From assembly GCA_039808025.1 (NCBI GenBank), contig JBDHSK010000005.1, forward strand, positions 1 through 64,000: a stretch of 64,000 nt of DNA, read 5' to 3'. Source of the stretch: Sandaracinobacteroides sp039808025. Its GTDB lineage: Bacteria; Pseudomonadota; Alphaproteobacteria; Sphingomonadales; Sphingomonadaceae. Positions 18,532 to 27,186 of this stretch are shown here, piece after piece. Position 1 is the stretch's first letter, and every line of letters starts with the position of its first letter. Below the pieces are notes generated by a model that worked only from the letters and a program-made list of their open reading frames with translations, ran no database searches and had not been told where the DNA came from. The position numbers were made by a program, and so were the translations under genes.

Positions 18532-19068
18532 ATGCGCATGCCGCTGACAGGATTTGATGCAGACCATTCACCAACCTCGGACTCTCCGATCGAGGTTCTG
18601 GCACAGTATTTTTCCGGCCATGGCTGGAGCTTCGAACGGGAGGGTGACGAGGAGATCGTCACCACCGTGAAGGGCAGCTGGTCGGACTATGAGCTGCGCG
18701 GGCTGTGGCGCGAAGACGATCAGGTACTGCAGTTCATCGCTAAGACCGGTATCAACGCCTCGGCCACCCGCAAGGACGCCGAAACCCGTGCCAACCTCTT
18801 CGAGGTGCTGGGGCTGGTGAACGAACAACTGTGGATCGGCCATTTCGAACACTGGTCAGGAGACGGGGCGCTGCTGTTCCGCCATGCCGTTCTGGTCGAT
18901 GAGGACGAGGGCTGTCACCTGTCACTGGCGCAGGTGCATGCGCTGGTTGATGCCGCTATCGAAGAGTGCGAGCGTTATTATCCGGCATTCCAGTTTGTGC
19001 TGTGGGGCGGCAAGGGCCCGCGAGAAGCGCTCGCCGCCGCCATGGTCGAAACCGAGGGCGAAGCCTGA
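18532..19068 (+). CDS. YbjN domain-containing protein
   Basis: 178 residues. The body fits the YbjN fold (a type III secretion chaperone-like alpha/beta sandwich): an N-terminal region PIEVLAQYFSGHGWSFERE, then LQFIAKTGINASATRKD, and a C-terminal helix ending in ALVDAAIEECERYYPAFQF. The pattern FVLWGGKGPREAL near the end is typical of alphaproteobacterial members. The function of the family is poorly known. The ATG at 18532 is preceded by ACAGGA; the frame extends upstream to 18388 but that part lacks family resemblance. Confidence 0.8.
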   Translation: MRMPLTGFDADHSPTSDSPIEVLAQYFSGHGWSFEREGDEEIVTTVKGSWSDYELRGLWREDDQVLQFIAKTGINASATRKDAETRANLFEVLGLVNEQLWIGHFEHWSGDGALLFRHAVLVDEDEGCHLSLAQVHALVDAAIEECERYYPAFQFVLWGGKGPREALAAAMVETEGEA

Positions 19069-19172
19069 AGTCAGATAACCGGTTCAGACCTTGGCCTCAC
19101 CGTTTCCCGAGTGCCACTGCGACGGTTGCGCCCCGGGCTCAGGCCAGATGCAGGCCTGAACCCGGGCCGGGA

Positions 19173-20990
19173 TCAGAAGCTTAGTGCCAGAGCGAACCCG
19201 CCGTTACTGCTGGGGGCCGAGCAGGCGGTCGCGCTCAGTTGCCAGTTGGCTGAATCGCTGTAGGCGATGGGGGTGTTGCCGTTCATCACCAGCCCCGGTG
19301 GCGGCGCCGGGTAGAAGCTGATGCCGTTGGTGTCGTTGTTCTGGATGACGACGTTGAGATCACTCTGGTTGATATTGATACCACCCACCGGGCCGACAGC
19401 GATATTGTTGGTGATCGTCACGCCGTTGGTGATGTTGCCATAACTGTACAGGGCGATCGTCCAGGGGGCCTTGGCGACCAGCAGGTTGCCGTGGAATACC
19501 AGATCATTGGGGGTTGCGGCGTCGGAGTTGCCATGGAAGGTGATGGGCCGTCTGGCGTTGAAGATGCAGTTGCCGGAAATCTCAACATTCTGGTTATCGA
19601 GATAGGCTGACAGGCCATTGCCGTGCTGGGACTGACTGTCGGTGATGATGTTGTGGCGCACCACGGCATTCTTGATGCCCATCAGCATCAGGCCGGTACG
19701 GCCGATCCGCTCGATGGCATTATTTTCGACCAGGACATTGTTGTTATCGGACAGACGCATGCCGGAGCCGACATGGACAGTCGAGAAGCGGTTGTTGCGG
19801 ATAGTTAGCCCATCGATGAGGCGCAGTTGTACGGCACCCGAACCCGAGCGCAGCGAAAAGTTGCGGAACTCGTTGTTTTCGATGCGGATATTGCTGATGT
19901 TGCTGCCACGATTGGTGATTCCGCGACCTTCATGCAAGACGCTGCCGGTGCCATGCTCGAAAACGAAACCCGAGAGGGTGAGGTTGGAGCGGCCGCGCAG
20001 GTCGAAGCCGTGACGGCCGTTGCCAATGCTGAGAGTGCCACCGCCAACCCGGGGATAGGCGATTGCCTGGCCAGTGCCAATGGGGGCGAAGGTGCCGGGC
20101 GTGGTAACGGCATTGGCCGACCCCAGCACGGAAATACGGATATTGTTGGGATAGGGGGTAACGCCGGCCGGATCGAAGGTAAGGGTGTTGCCAGAAATTG
20201 ACAGCACCTTGCGTTCGGTGATGATGTTGCCGGTGGCCCAGAACAGCAGGCGCGGGTTGGCAGCCGTCTGCGCCGCGGCAGCGAGGGTGGCGTCAGTCAC
20301 GGACCCGGCAATGATGCTGGCATACTGCGACGAAGGCACCTGATGGTATTCGTCTATGGAATCTTCCCAGAACGGGTCGGCCAGAGTGGGGGATTGCGCC
20401 TCCATCAGTGGGCCGATCTGGTCGTACAGGCGGACGTTGGCGATGGTGGGCTGCGCATAGCTCACCAGCAGCAGGTTCTGCCAGTTTGGCGCATTGCCGC
20501 AGGCGGCCTGGCTGGGGCACGGCACCGCCGAGGCTACTGGGTCGGCGCCGTCGATGATGGCATTGCCTGACCCATAGCCCTCGCCGGTGAAGGTGATCGG
20601 CTTGCCGGTGGCGCCACTGTAATTCATGGTGATTGCACCACGGTACCGAACGCCGCCCTTGAAGCGAACGATGTCACCCTGCTTCAAAACGGTGGCGGCG
20701 GCCACGCCAGTGGCCTGAGGGTCGCCGGGCGCGTGTTTCCACGGTTGGGATGGCACGGTGCCGGAATTGGAATCATTGCCGGCGTCGTAATCTACATGAT
20801 AGACACGAAACCACAGTCCGCCAGTATTGGGCGGCGGCGCATTCTCTGGGGCCCCAACCATCGGCAGAACCGCCTCAACCGGGTCTTCCACGTTTTCAAA
20901 GGAATAATCCCAGAAATTATCAACAGCATAGGCGGCAAAAGCGATAGCGCACAGCGATACTGCCCCGATAACGGGTTTTGATAATTTCAT
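19173..20990 (-). CDS. Secreted right-handed parallel beta-helix protein
   Basis: 605 residues with a signal peptide (the first 23 residues, ending AAYA). A short DYDAGNDSNSGTVPSQPWK segment is the common entry to Pel-like and surface beta-helix proteins. From about residue 330 to 560 the sequence is a ladder of N-rich turns typical of parallel beta-helices (ENNEFRNFSL, IRNNRFSTV, ENNAIERIG, RHNIITDSQ, SGNCIF, TNNIAVGP). Such folds occur in polysaccharide lyases, epimerases and adhesins; no catalytic site of a known lyase family is evident. There are no enzyme partners next to it. Its upstream region is AT-rich. Confidence 0.8.
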   Translation of the reverse strand: MKLSKPVIGAVSLCAIAFAAYAVDNFWDYSFENVEDPVEAVLPMVGAPENAPPPNTGGLWFRVYHVDYDAGNDSNSGTVPSQPWKHAPGDPQATGVAAATVLKQGDIVRFKGGVRYRGAITMNYSGATGKPITFTGEGYGSGNAIIDGADPVASAVPCPSQAACGNAPNWQNLLLVSYAQPTIANVRLYDQIGPLMEAQSPTLADPFWEDSIDEYHQVPSSQYASIIAGSVTDATLAAAAQTAANPRLLFWATGNIITERKVLSISGNTLTFDPAGVTPYPNNIRISVLGSANAVTTPGTFAPIGTGQAIAYPRVGGGTLSIGNGRHGFDLRGRSNLTLSGFVFEHGTGSVLHEGRGITNRGSNISNIRIENNEFRNFSLRSGSGAVQLRLIDGLTIRNNRFSTVHVGSGMRLSDNNNVLVENNAIERIGRTGLMLMGIKNAVVRHNIITDSQSQHGNGLSAYLDNQNVEISGNCIFNARRPITFHGNSDAATPNDLVFHGNLLVAKAPWTIALYSYGNITNGVTITNNIAVGPVGGININQSDLNVVIQNNDTNGISFYPAPPPGLVMNGNTPIAYSDSANWQLSATACSAPSSNGGFALALSF

Positions 20991-21166
20991 TATTTGATAC
21001 CCCGACTATTGTGTTTGGGAGATTTAACACATGCCCAAATAAAGCCTGAGAAAAGCATGGTTAACGATAAATAATTGTCTACGAAAGGTTAAGAAAATGC
21101 GATCCGTCGCGGATTTCCAACGACTCATCGTTGCATTGCCGAAATATTGCCGGTTTGCAATGATCC
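20991..21166 (-). promoter_or_regulatory. AT-rich upstream region of the beta-helix gene with a CtrA-like half-site
   Basis: GC falls to about 35-42% over 21001-21120. On the minus strand TTAACCAT stands at 21057-21064, the sequence of the CtrA half-site known in alphaproteobacteria, with a second TTAACC about 25 bases further out. This lies 67 bases from the start codon, where a promoter would be expected. No -10/-35 pair is clear. Confidence 0.3.
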
Positions 21167-21514
21167 TTATTCGACCGTTCGGTCGGTAACATGCCCGTCA
21201 ATCACCCTGCCGGGTTGGCGGCCGTTGTGTGGCTGATGATCGTTGGCAAGTGCGGGAAGCTGGCTGCCGGCCCAGGCCAGGAGGGCAATCACTCCAAGAC
21301 CAGCCACCCACACCAGTGCGATCAGCCCCTGGGCGATGCCGCCGGCAAGGGCAAAGGCTTCGGCGATCCACTGGGTGCTTGACGGATTGAGCCCCAGCCA
21401 GCGTGAGATCGTCACCACCGAAGCCTCGCCGGCGCCGGCAATCGTCCATGCCAGCCAGGTCAGGCCCGACCACAGGGCAACGGCCAGCAGCGTCAGGCAG
21501 CCGACCAGCTTCAT
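21167..21514 (-). CDS. Small membrane protein of unknown function
   Basis: 115 residues. Two hydrophobic segments are visible (residues 4-30 and about 50-86), followed by a polar tail of about 28 residues. I do not recognise the family. Its ATG overlaps the stop of the CNNM-type gene by four bases, so it is translationally coupled to that gene and may be a small partner of it. It ends 176 bases before the start of the beta-helix gene. Confidence 0.65.
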   Translation of the reverse strand: MKLVGCLTLLAVALWSGLTWLAWTIAGAGEASVVTISRWLGLNPSSTQWIAEAFALAGGIAQGLIALVWVAGLGVIALLAWAGSQLPALANDHQPHNGRQPGRVIDGHVTDRTVE

Positions 21515-22827
21515 GCGTTGTCTCCTGCCGGGCGCGAAACGATCAGCTTGTCGATCCGGCGTCCGTCCATGTCGACGATCTCGAACCGCAGGCCCTGTTC
21601 GACAAAGGTCTCGCCACTTGTGGGAATATGCTCGAGCAGGGCCAGTGCCAGCCCGGCGACCGTCTGATAGTCGCGCAGCTCAGGAAGCTGAAAGTCCAGC
21701 CGCTCGGCGAATTCATCGACGGCCAGACTGCCCGAAACCAGCCACGAGCCATCGTCGCGGGCCACCAGCGCCGGGTCGTGCCCCTCATCCATGTCGGAAC
21801 GGAACTCTCCGGCAATGGCGGCCAGCAGGTCGGCAGGAGTCACCACGCCTTCGAAATGGCCATATTCGTCGATCACCATCGCCATCGGTACCGCAGCATC
21901 GCGCAAGGCCGCCAGTGCAACCGTGGCATCCGCAACATCGGGAACCAGAGGCGCCTTGCGCAGCAGTGCGGCCAGATCGACCCTGCCGCCGCCGAGGATG
22001 GCGGCGAGGGCGTCGCGGGCCTGGATGACCCCGACGATCGAGTCGATGGTGCCATCGCCAACCACAATGCGGGTATGCGGCGTCTGCATGAGGTGGTCGC
22101 GGATACTGTCGTCTGACGCATGCAGGTCGATCCAGTCAACTTCGGGGCGCGGTGTCATCACCCCGCGCACCGGCCGGTCTGCGAGGCGCATGATACCGGA
22201 AATCAGGTCGCGTTCGTCTTCCTCGATGACGCCCGCGACTTCGGCTTCCGCCACCATGTGGCGCAATTCCTCTTCGGTGACGGAGTCGGCATGATCGCGG
22301 CTGATGCCCAGCAGCCGGAAGATGATGGCCGAGGTGGCGTCGAGCAGCGAAACGACCGGGGCGGTCAACCGGGTGAGCAGCTGGATGACCGGCGCCACCA
22401 CCACGGCGATGCGTTCTGGAGAGCGCAGGGCCAGCTGCTTGGGCACCAGTTCGCCGATGATCAGCGACAGGTAGGTCACAAGGACGATCACCAGCGCCAG
22501 CCCCGCCTCGTTCGCCCAGCCCGGCGGAACGCCGAGGCGAACCAGCAGGCCGCCAGCCGGCCCGGCAAGGCTGGCCCCCGAGACTGCGCCATTGGCGATT
22601 CCCACCAGGGTGATGCCGATCTGCACGGCCGACAGAAAGCGCCCCTGGTCGGCATGCAGGGCCAACGCTGTCGCGGCGCCGCGCACCTTGGCGCGCTCCA
22701 TCACCTGCAGGCGGGTGCGGCGCGACGAAACAATGGCAAGTTCCGCCCCGGCAAAGAAGCCGTTCAACGCAATCAGCGCCAGGATGATCGCGATATCAGT
22801 CCAGGGGATGGCCATGGTTTCGAGCAT
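21511..22827 (-). CDS. CNNM/CorC-type membrane protein (DUF21, CBS pair, CorC_HlyC)
   Basis: 438 residues. An N-terminal DUF21 region with about four membrane segments (starting LNGFFAGAELAIVSSRRTRLQ) is followed by a pair of CBS domains (MTPRPEVDWIDL, then the VIDEYGHFEGVVTPADL segment) and a C-terminal CorC_HlyC domain of about 80 residues. Bacterial members are magnesium transporters or exporters (MpfA, CorB); the name hemolysin is historical. The order pheT then this gene, with 35 bases between, suggests shared transcription. An ATG four codons later is also a possible start. Confidence 0.9.
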   Translation of the reverse strand: MLETMAIPWTDIAIILALIALNGFFAGAELAIVSSRRTRLQVMERAKVRGAATALALHADQGRFLSAVQIGITLVGIANGAVSGASLAGPAGGLLVRLGVPPGWANEAGLALVIVLVTYLSLIIGELVPKQLALRSPERIAVVVAPVIQLLTRLTAPVVSLLDATSAIIFRLLGISRDHADSVTEEELRHMVAEAEVAGVIEEDERDLISGIMRLADRPVRGVMTPRPEVDWIDLHASDDSIRDHLMQTPHTRIVVGDGTIDSIVGVIQARDALAAILGGGRVDLAALLRKAPLVPDVADATVALAALRDAAVPMAMVIDEYGHFEGVVTPADLLAAIAGEFRSDMDEGHDPALVARDDGSWLVSGSLAVDEFAERLDFQLPELRDYQTVAGLALALLEHIPTSGETFVEQGLRFEIVDMDGRRIDKLIVSRPAGDNA

Positions 22828-22862
22828 CTATGCCGGTGATGCGGCCTGTGCTCAAGCCTCTT

Positions 22863-25223
22863 TCAGCTTCGCAATACGGCGCCCAGCCGGGCAGCGGCAT
22901 TGACGATCGTTGTGCTGATCCGCCCCAGGTCGGCATCGGTGAACGAGGCCTCGCGCGGTTGCAGCGTGACGGCGATGGCAAGGCTCAGCTGTCCTTCGGG
23001 AACGCCTGCCCCGGCAAAGCGGTCGAACAGTGCGACATCGACGATCGCAGTCTTGTCGGCATTGCGGATGGCCCGCAGCAGCTGCTCGGCCGGCAGCTCG
23101 GCGGGAACCAGGAAGGCGAAATCGCGGCTGACCGGTTGCAAGGCTGGTGGCGCAAAGGCCGGTCTACTGCGCTTCACCCGGCGTTCGGGCAGGGCATCGA
23201 GGAAGATTTCCGCTGCCACCACCCGGTCGAGATCGTCGAGCAGATGCGGGTGCAGTTCGCCGAACTCCGCCAGAACCGCCTTGCCCAGCACCAGCTGGGC
23301 CGAACGGCCGGGGTGGTAGTGGGCACTGGCAGGCTGGCGGGTCTGCAACCGGTCAACCGGCACGCCGGCGGCTTCCAGAGCCGCCATGACTTCGCCCTTG
23401 GCATCGAAGGCATCGGCGATGCGGGCCTTGCCGCTTCGCCAGTGGCGCGGGCGGGCGTCACCAGCCATCAGCAGTGCCAGAGTCGGGCGCTCGCCCTCGG
23501 CGAGATAACGCCTTCCCAGCTGAAACAGCCGGTTGGCCGGGAAACCGCGGGCGGCATTGCGGGCAGCGGCAGCCAGCAGGCCGGGGAGCAGCGACGGCCG
23601 CATGACGGCCAGTTCCGCCGACAGCGGGTTTTCCAGCCGCCAGTAATGTCCGCCGAAGCGGGCGGCTTCGGCTTCGCCGATAAAGCTCCAGGTGATGGCC
23701 TCGTCGAGGCCGCGCGCCGCCATGAGCCGCCGCAACCGTGCCTCAAGCACCTGGGCCGGGGTGCGGGTGGGCCGGGCAACACCGGCGGGGCGAGGCAGCG
23801 CCACCGATTGCACGGCATCAAGCCCGTGCAGCCTGACCACTTCCTCGACCAGATCGGCGCTTCCGGTAACGTCGCGGCGCCAGCCGGGAACCCGCACCTG
23901 CCAGGGGTGGTCGCCTGTTACCTCGAACCCGAGACGGCCGAGAATGGCCTTCTGTTCGTCGGCGGGAATGGCAATTCCCCCCAGCGCCTGGGTGCGGGCC
24001 GGATCGAAACGGATGATGCGCGGCTCTGCCGGCGGCGTGCCTACGTGCATGGCGGCCGAAATCGTACCGCCGCATAATTGGGCGATCATCGCGCAGGCCA
24101 TGTCAAGGCCGGGGCCGACGAAGGCGGGATCAACACCGCGTTCAAAGCGCGCACGCGCATCGGACGTGATGCCAAGCGCCCGGCCGGTCTCGCCGATTCT
24201 GGCCGGCGTGAACCAGGCGGCCTCCACCAGCACATCGGTGGTATTGTCAGAAACACCCGAATGTTCGCCACCCATGATGCCGCCGATGTCGTGCACGGCC
24301 TGCTCGTCGGCAATCACCGTCATCGTGTCGTCGAGCGTGTAGGTCTTGCCGTTCAGCGCCAGGATCTGTTCGCCGGTGCGGGCGCGCCGAGCGGTCAGCC
24401 CACCGTCAAGCCGGTCCACATCATAGACATGAAGGGGGCGGCCATGGCCGATGGAGAAATAGTTGGTGACATCGACCAGCGCTGAAATCGGCCGCAGTCC
24501 CGCTTTCACCAGCAGGTCCTGCAACCAGTGCGGTGACGGGCCGTTCTTCACACCCGAGATCGAGCGGGCGAAAAAGGCCGGGCAGCCTTCAGGGTCGGTG
24601 ATGGCGACCGGCCGGGCGATGGGGGGTGCGTCGGCCAGCGTCGGGATGACCAGCGGTTTCAGGGTGCCAAGCCCTGCCGCCGCCAGATCGCGGGCAATGC
24701 CATAAACTCCCATGCAATCCTGGCGGTTGGGCGTGATCGCCACATCGAACACCGGGTCGTCGAGGCCGGCCCACGACGCATAGCCGGCACCTACCGGCGC
24801 GTCGGCGGGCAGCTCGATGATGCCGTCGTGATCATCGCCCAGCTGCAGCTCGCGCGACGAGCACATCATGCCGTTCGATTCGACCCCGCGAATCGCTGCG
24901 ACTTTCAGGGTGATTCCGGTTCCGGGCACATGGGTGCCGGGGGCGGCAAACACCCCCACCAGCCCGGCGCGGGCATTGGGGGCGCCGCACACCACCTGCA
25001 GGCCCTTGCCATCGCCGGTATCGACCGCAAGCACCCGCAGCTTGTCGGCCTGCGGGTGGGGTTCGGCGCTAAGCACCCGGGCGATGACGAACGGCGCCAG
25101 CGCCTCGGCCGGGTTGATGACGGATTCTACTTCAAGCCCAATCCGGGTGAGGGTGTCGGCGATCGCTGCGGAGTCGGCAGGGGTATCGAGATAGCGTTGC
25201 AGCCATGACAGCGGGAATTTCAT
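22863..25223 (-). CDS. pheT: Phenylalanyl-tRNA synthetase beta subunit
   Basis: 786 residues, full length. The N-terminal tRNA-binding (EMAP-like) domain around residues 40-150 is present (VVCGAPNARAG), followed by B3/B4 editing, the B5 domains, the inactive class II-like core and a C-terminal anticodon-binding FDX-ACB domain. It forms the alpha2-beta2 enzyme with PheS. Its ATG overlaps the pheS stop by four bases. Confidence 0.96.
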   Translation of the reverse strand: MKFPLSWLQRYLDTPADSAAIADTLTRIGLEVESVINPAEALAPFVIARVLSAEPHPQADKLRVLAVDTGDGKGLQVVCGAPNARAGLVGVFAAPGTHVPGTGITLKVAAIRGVESNGMMCSSRELQLGDDHDGIIELPADAPVGAGYASWAGLDDPVFDVAITPNRQDCMGVYGIARDLAAAGLGTLKPLVIPTLADAPPIARPVAITDPEGCPAFFARSISGVKNGPSPHWLQDLLVKAGLRPISALVDVTNYFSIGHGRPLHVYDVDRLDGGLTARRARTGEQILALNGKTYTLDDTMTVIADEQAVHDIGGIMGGEHSGVSDNTTDVLVEAAWFTPARIGETGRALGITSDARARFERGVDPAFVGPGLDMACAMIAQLCGGTISAAMHVGTPPAEPRIIRFDPARTQALGGIAIPADEQKAILGRLGFEVTGDHPWQVRVPGWRRDVTGSADLVEEVVRLHGLDAVQSVALPRPAGVARPTRTPAQVLEARLRRLMAARGLDEAITWSFIGEAEAARFGGHYWRLENPLSAELAVMRPSLLPGLLAAAARNAARGFPANRLFQLGRRYLAEGERPTLALLMAGDARPRHWRSGKARIADAFDAKGEVMAALEAAGVPVDRLQTRQPASAHYHPGRSAQLVLGKAVLAEFGELHPHLLDDLDRVVAAEIFLDALPERRVKRSRPAFAPPALQPVSRDFAFLVPAELPAEQLLRAIRNADKTAIVDVALFDRFAGAGVPEGQLSLAIAVTLQPREASFTDADLGRISTTIVNAAARLGAVLRS

Positions 25224-26299
25224 GCGCCAACCCCTCCGGACAGGGTGGGGATATCAAGGGCGGCAAAGCCATAATGGCGTAGCCAGCGCAGATCGGCATC
25301 GAAGAAGGCGCGCAGATCGGTCATGCCGTATTTCAGCATGGCGAGCCGGTCGATACCGCAGCCGAAGGCAAAGCCCTGCCATTCCTCGGGGTCGAGGTTG
25401 CAGTTGGCGAGCACATTGGGGTGGACCATTCCGGCCCCGAGGATTTCCAGCCAGCTGTCGTTGCCGCCCACCTTCAGCACCCCCTTGTCCCACGAGCAGC
25501 CGACATCGACCTCGACCGAGGGTTCCGTGAAGGGAAAGAAGCTGGGGCGCAGCCGCAACACCACGTCGTCGACTTCGAAATAGGCTTTGACGAAGGTTTC
25601 CAGAGTCCATTTCAGGTGGCCGAGGTGGATGCCCTTGTCGATCACCAGCCCTTCCACCTGATGGAACATCGGGGTGTGGGTGGCATCGGAATCCGAGCGA
25701 TAGACGCGGCCCGGGGCAATGACGCGAACCGGGGGCTGTTGCGCCAGCATGGTGCGGATCTGTACCGGCGAAGTGTGGGTGCGCAGCACCATGCGATCGC
25801 CGCCGGTTTCGGGGCGGGCGTAGAAGGTGTCGTGCATGGCGCGTGCCGGGTGTTCGGGCGGGATGTTGAGCGCTGTGAAATTGTGCCAGTCGCTCTCGAT
25901 CTCCGGGCCTTCGGCGACGGCGAACCCCAGATCGGCAAAGATTTCCGCCAGTTCGTCCATCACCTGCGAAATGGGGTGAACACTTCCGGCCGGCGCTGAC
26001 GCCACCGGCAGGCTGAGGTCGAGCCGTTCCGCCGCCAGCCGGGCGGTCAGCGCCTGCTGCGCCAGTTCGGCCTTGCGGGTATCGATGGTGGTGGCGATGT
26101 CCTCGCGCAGGGCCTGATAGCGGGGGGCGACGGCCAGCCGTTCGTCGGCTGACAGTTTGCCCAGCCCTTTCAGCAGGCCGGAAATCTCGCCGTTCTTGCC
26201 GAGTGCCGCGACCCGCACGGCATCGAGGGCGGATTCGCTGTCGGCCGCTGCCACGGCCTCGCGATATTTGCTGGCAAGGGCCGCCAGATCCGGCGTCAT
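25220..26299 (-). CDS. pheS: Phenylalanyl-tRNA synthetase alpha subunit
   Basis: 359 residues. An N-terminal coiled coil is followed by the class II catalytic core: motif 2 around RVIAPGRVYRSDSDATHTPMF and motif 3 at GFAFGCGIDRLAMLKYG. The ATG at 26299 (TPDLAALASKYREAV) is chosen because it matches family N-termini; an in-frame codon at 26344 lies upstream. It lies 61 bases after rplT. The rpmI-rplT-pheS-pheT order is widely conserved. Confidence 0.97.
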   Translation of the reverse strand: MTPDLAALASKYREAVAAADSESALDAVRVAALGKNGEISGLLKGLGKLSADERLAVAPRYQALREDIATTIDTRKAELAQQALTARLAAERLDLSLPVASAPAGSVHPISQVMDELAEIFADLGFAVAEGPEIESDWHNFTALNIPPEHPARAMHDTFYARPETGGDRMVLRTHTSPVQIRTMLAQQPPVRVIAPGRVYRSDSDATHTPMFHQVEGLVIDKGIHLGHLKWTLETFVKAYFEVDDVVLRLRPSFFPFTEPSVEVDVGCSWDKGVLKVGGNDSWLEILGAGMVHPNVLANCNLDPEEWQGFAFGCGIDRLAMLKYGMTDLRAFFDADLRWLRHYGFAALDIPTLSGGVGA

Positions 26300-26360
26300 C
26301 CCTGTTCCCCTGAAGGACGTGGGTGCCGCGCCCGGGCGCGGCACCGGTTGGCCGGCAGGC

Positions 26361-26714
26361 TTACTTGCCCGCCATCACCTGGTTGACGATCGCCTTGAAG
26401 CTCTCGGGCTCGTTCATGGCGAGGTCGGCAAGCACCTTGCGGTCGAGCGTGAAGCCCGATTCGGCATAGGCGTGCATGAAGGTGGAGTAGGTAAAGCCCA
26501 GTTCGCGCACACCGGCGTTGATGCGCTGGATCCACAGCGCCCGGAACGAGCGCTTCTTGACCTTGCGATCGCGGTAGGCATATTGCCCGGCCTTTTCAAC
26601 GGCCTGGCGGGCAATCCGGATGGTGTTCTTGCGACGGCCGTAATAGCCCTTCGCCTGATCGAGAATGCGCTTGTGCTTGGCGTGGGTGGTGGTGCCCCGT
26701 TTGACGCGTGCCAT
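26361..26714 (-). CDS. rplT: 50S ribosomal protein L20
   Basis: 117 residues, usual length. The basic N-terminal extension (ARVKRGTTTHAKHKRIL) and the conserved core (AYRDRKVKKRSFRALWIQRI) are intact. L20 is needed early in 50S assembly and binds 23S rRNA. It lies 13 bases after rpmI. Confidence 0.97.
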   Translation of the reverse strand: MARVKRGTTTHAKHKRILDQAKGYYGRRKNTIRIARQAVEKAGQYAYRDRKVKKRSFRALWIQRINAGVRELGFTYSTFMHAYAESGFTLDRKVLADLAMNEPESFKAIVNQVMAGK

Positions 26715-26727
26715 GGTCCGCTACTCC

Positions 26728-26931
26728 TTACTTGAGCCCGTAGGGCGCCCAGGCCATCACGCGGGCCGTATCGGCCTCGGCGAGAACGGTGGTGCCGCGG
26801 TTCTGGCGGATATACTTGGCATTATGGCTGATGAGGCGGTGGCGCTTGCCGGCCACACCATGTTTCACCTTGCCGGTGGCGGTGATCTTGAAGCGCTTCT
26901 TGACCCCGCTCTTGGTCTTCAGTTTGGGCAT
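26728..26931 (-). CDS. rpmI: 50S ribosomal protein L35
   Basis: 67 residues, with the canonical start PKLKTKSGVKKRFKITATGK and the KHRLISHNAKYIRQNRG core. In many bacteria infC precedes this gene; here it does not, and a 255-base region separates it from the cold-shock gene. Confidence 0.96.
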   Translation of the reverse strand: MPKLKTKSGVKKRFKITATGKVKHGVAGKRHRLISHNAKYIRQNRGTTVLAEADTARVMAWAPYGLK

Positions 26932-27186
26932 TTTCGGCTCCTTTCATGTTCCGGACGAACCGGAAGGGGCGCGAAGAGGAAGCGGCCACGGCAGCCCATA
27001 CAGCCGGGCGGCTTCGGTTATCTCTCGCAAGTGAAGGATGCGGCCTTAGCGGCCCGCTCCGGCTTTGGCAACCCCGGGGGTGCGTTCGCCGGAATGCCGG
27101 CGAACCGGGTGGGGGCCTTGCCGCATCATTGGCTGGTGGCAACACAGCGGTCAGCAGCTTTCTGCCACTGACCGCCAGTACTGCTC
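26932..27186 (-). other. Intergenic region upstream of rpmI
   Basis: No credible gene. It contains a perfect 9-bp hairpin (GTTCGCCGG 27084-27092 with CCGGCGAAC 27097-27105, loop AATG) but no T tract on either strand. The hairpin may end the cold-shock transcript or belong to the rpmI-rplT leader, where ribosomal protein autoregulation is known in other bacteria. Neither use is shown here. Confidence 0.3.

Noticed and set aside
27084..27105. Perfect 9-bp hairpin between rpmI and the cold-shock gene as an intrinsic terminator
   Set aside because: No T tract follows on either strand; it is reported only as part of the intergenic region.
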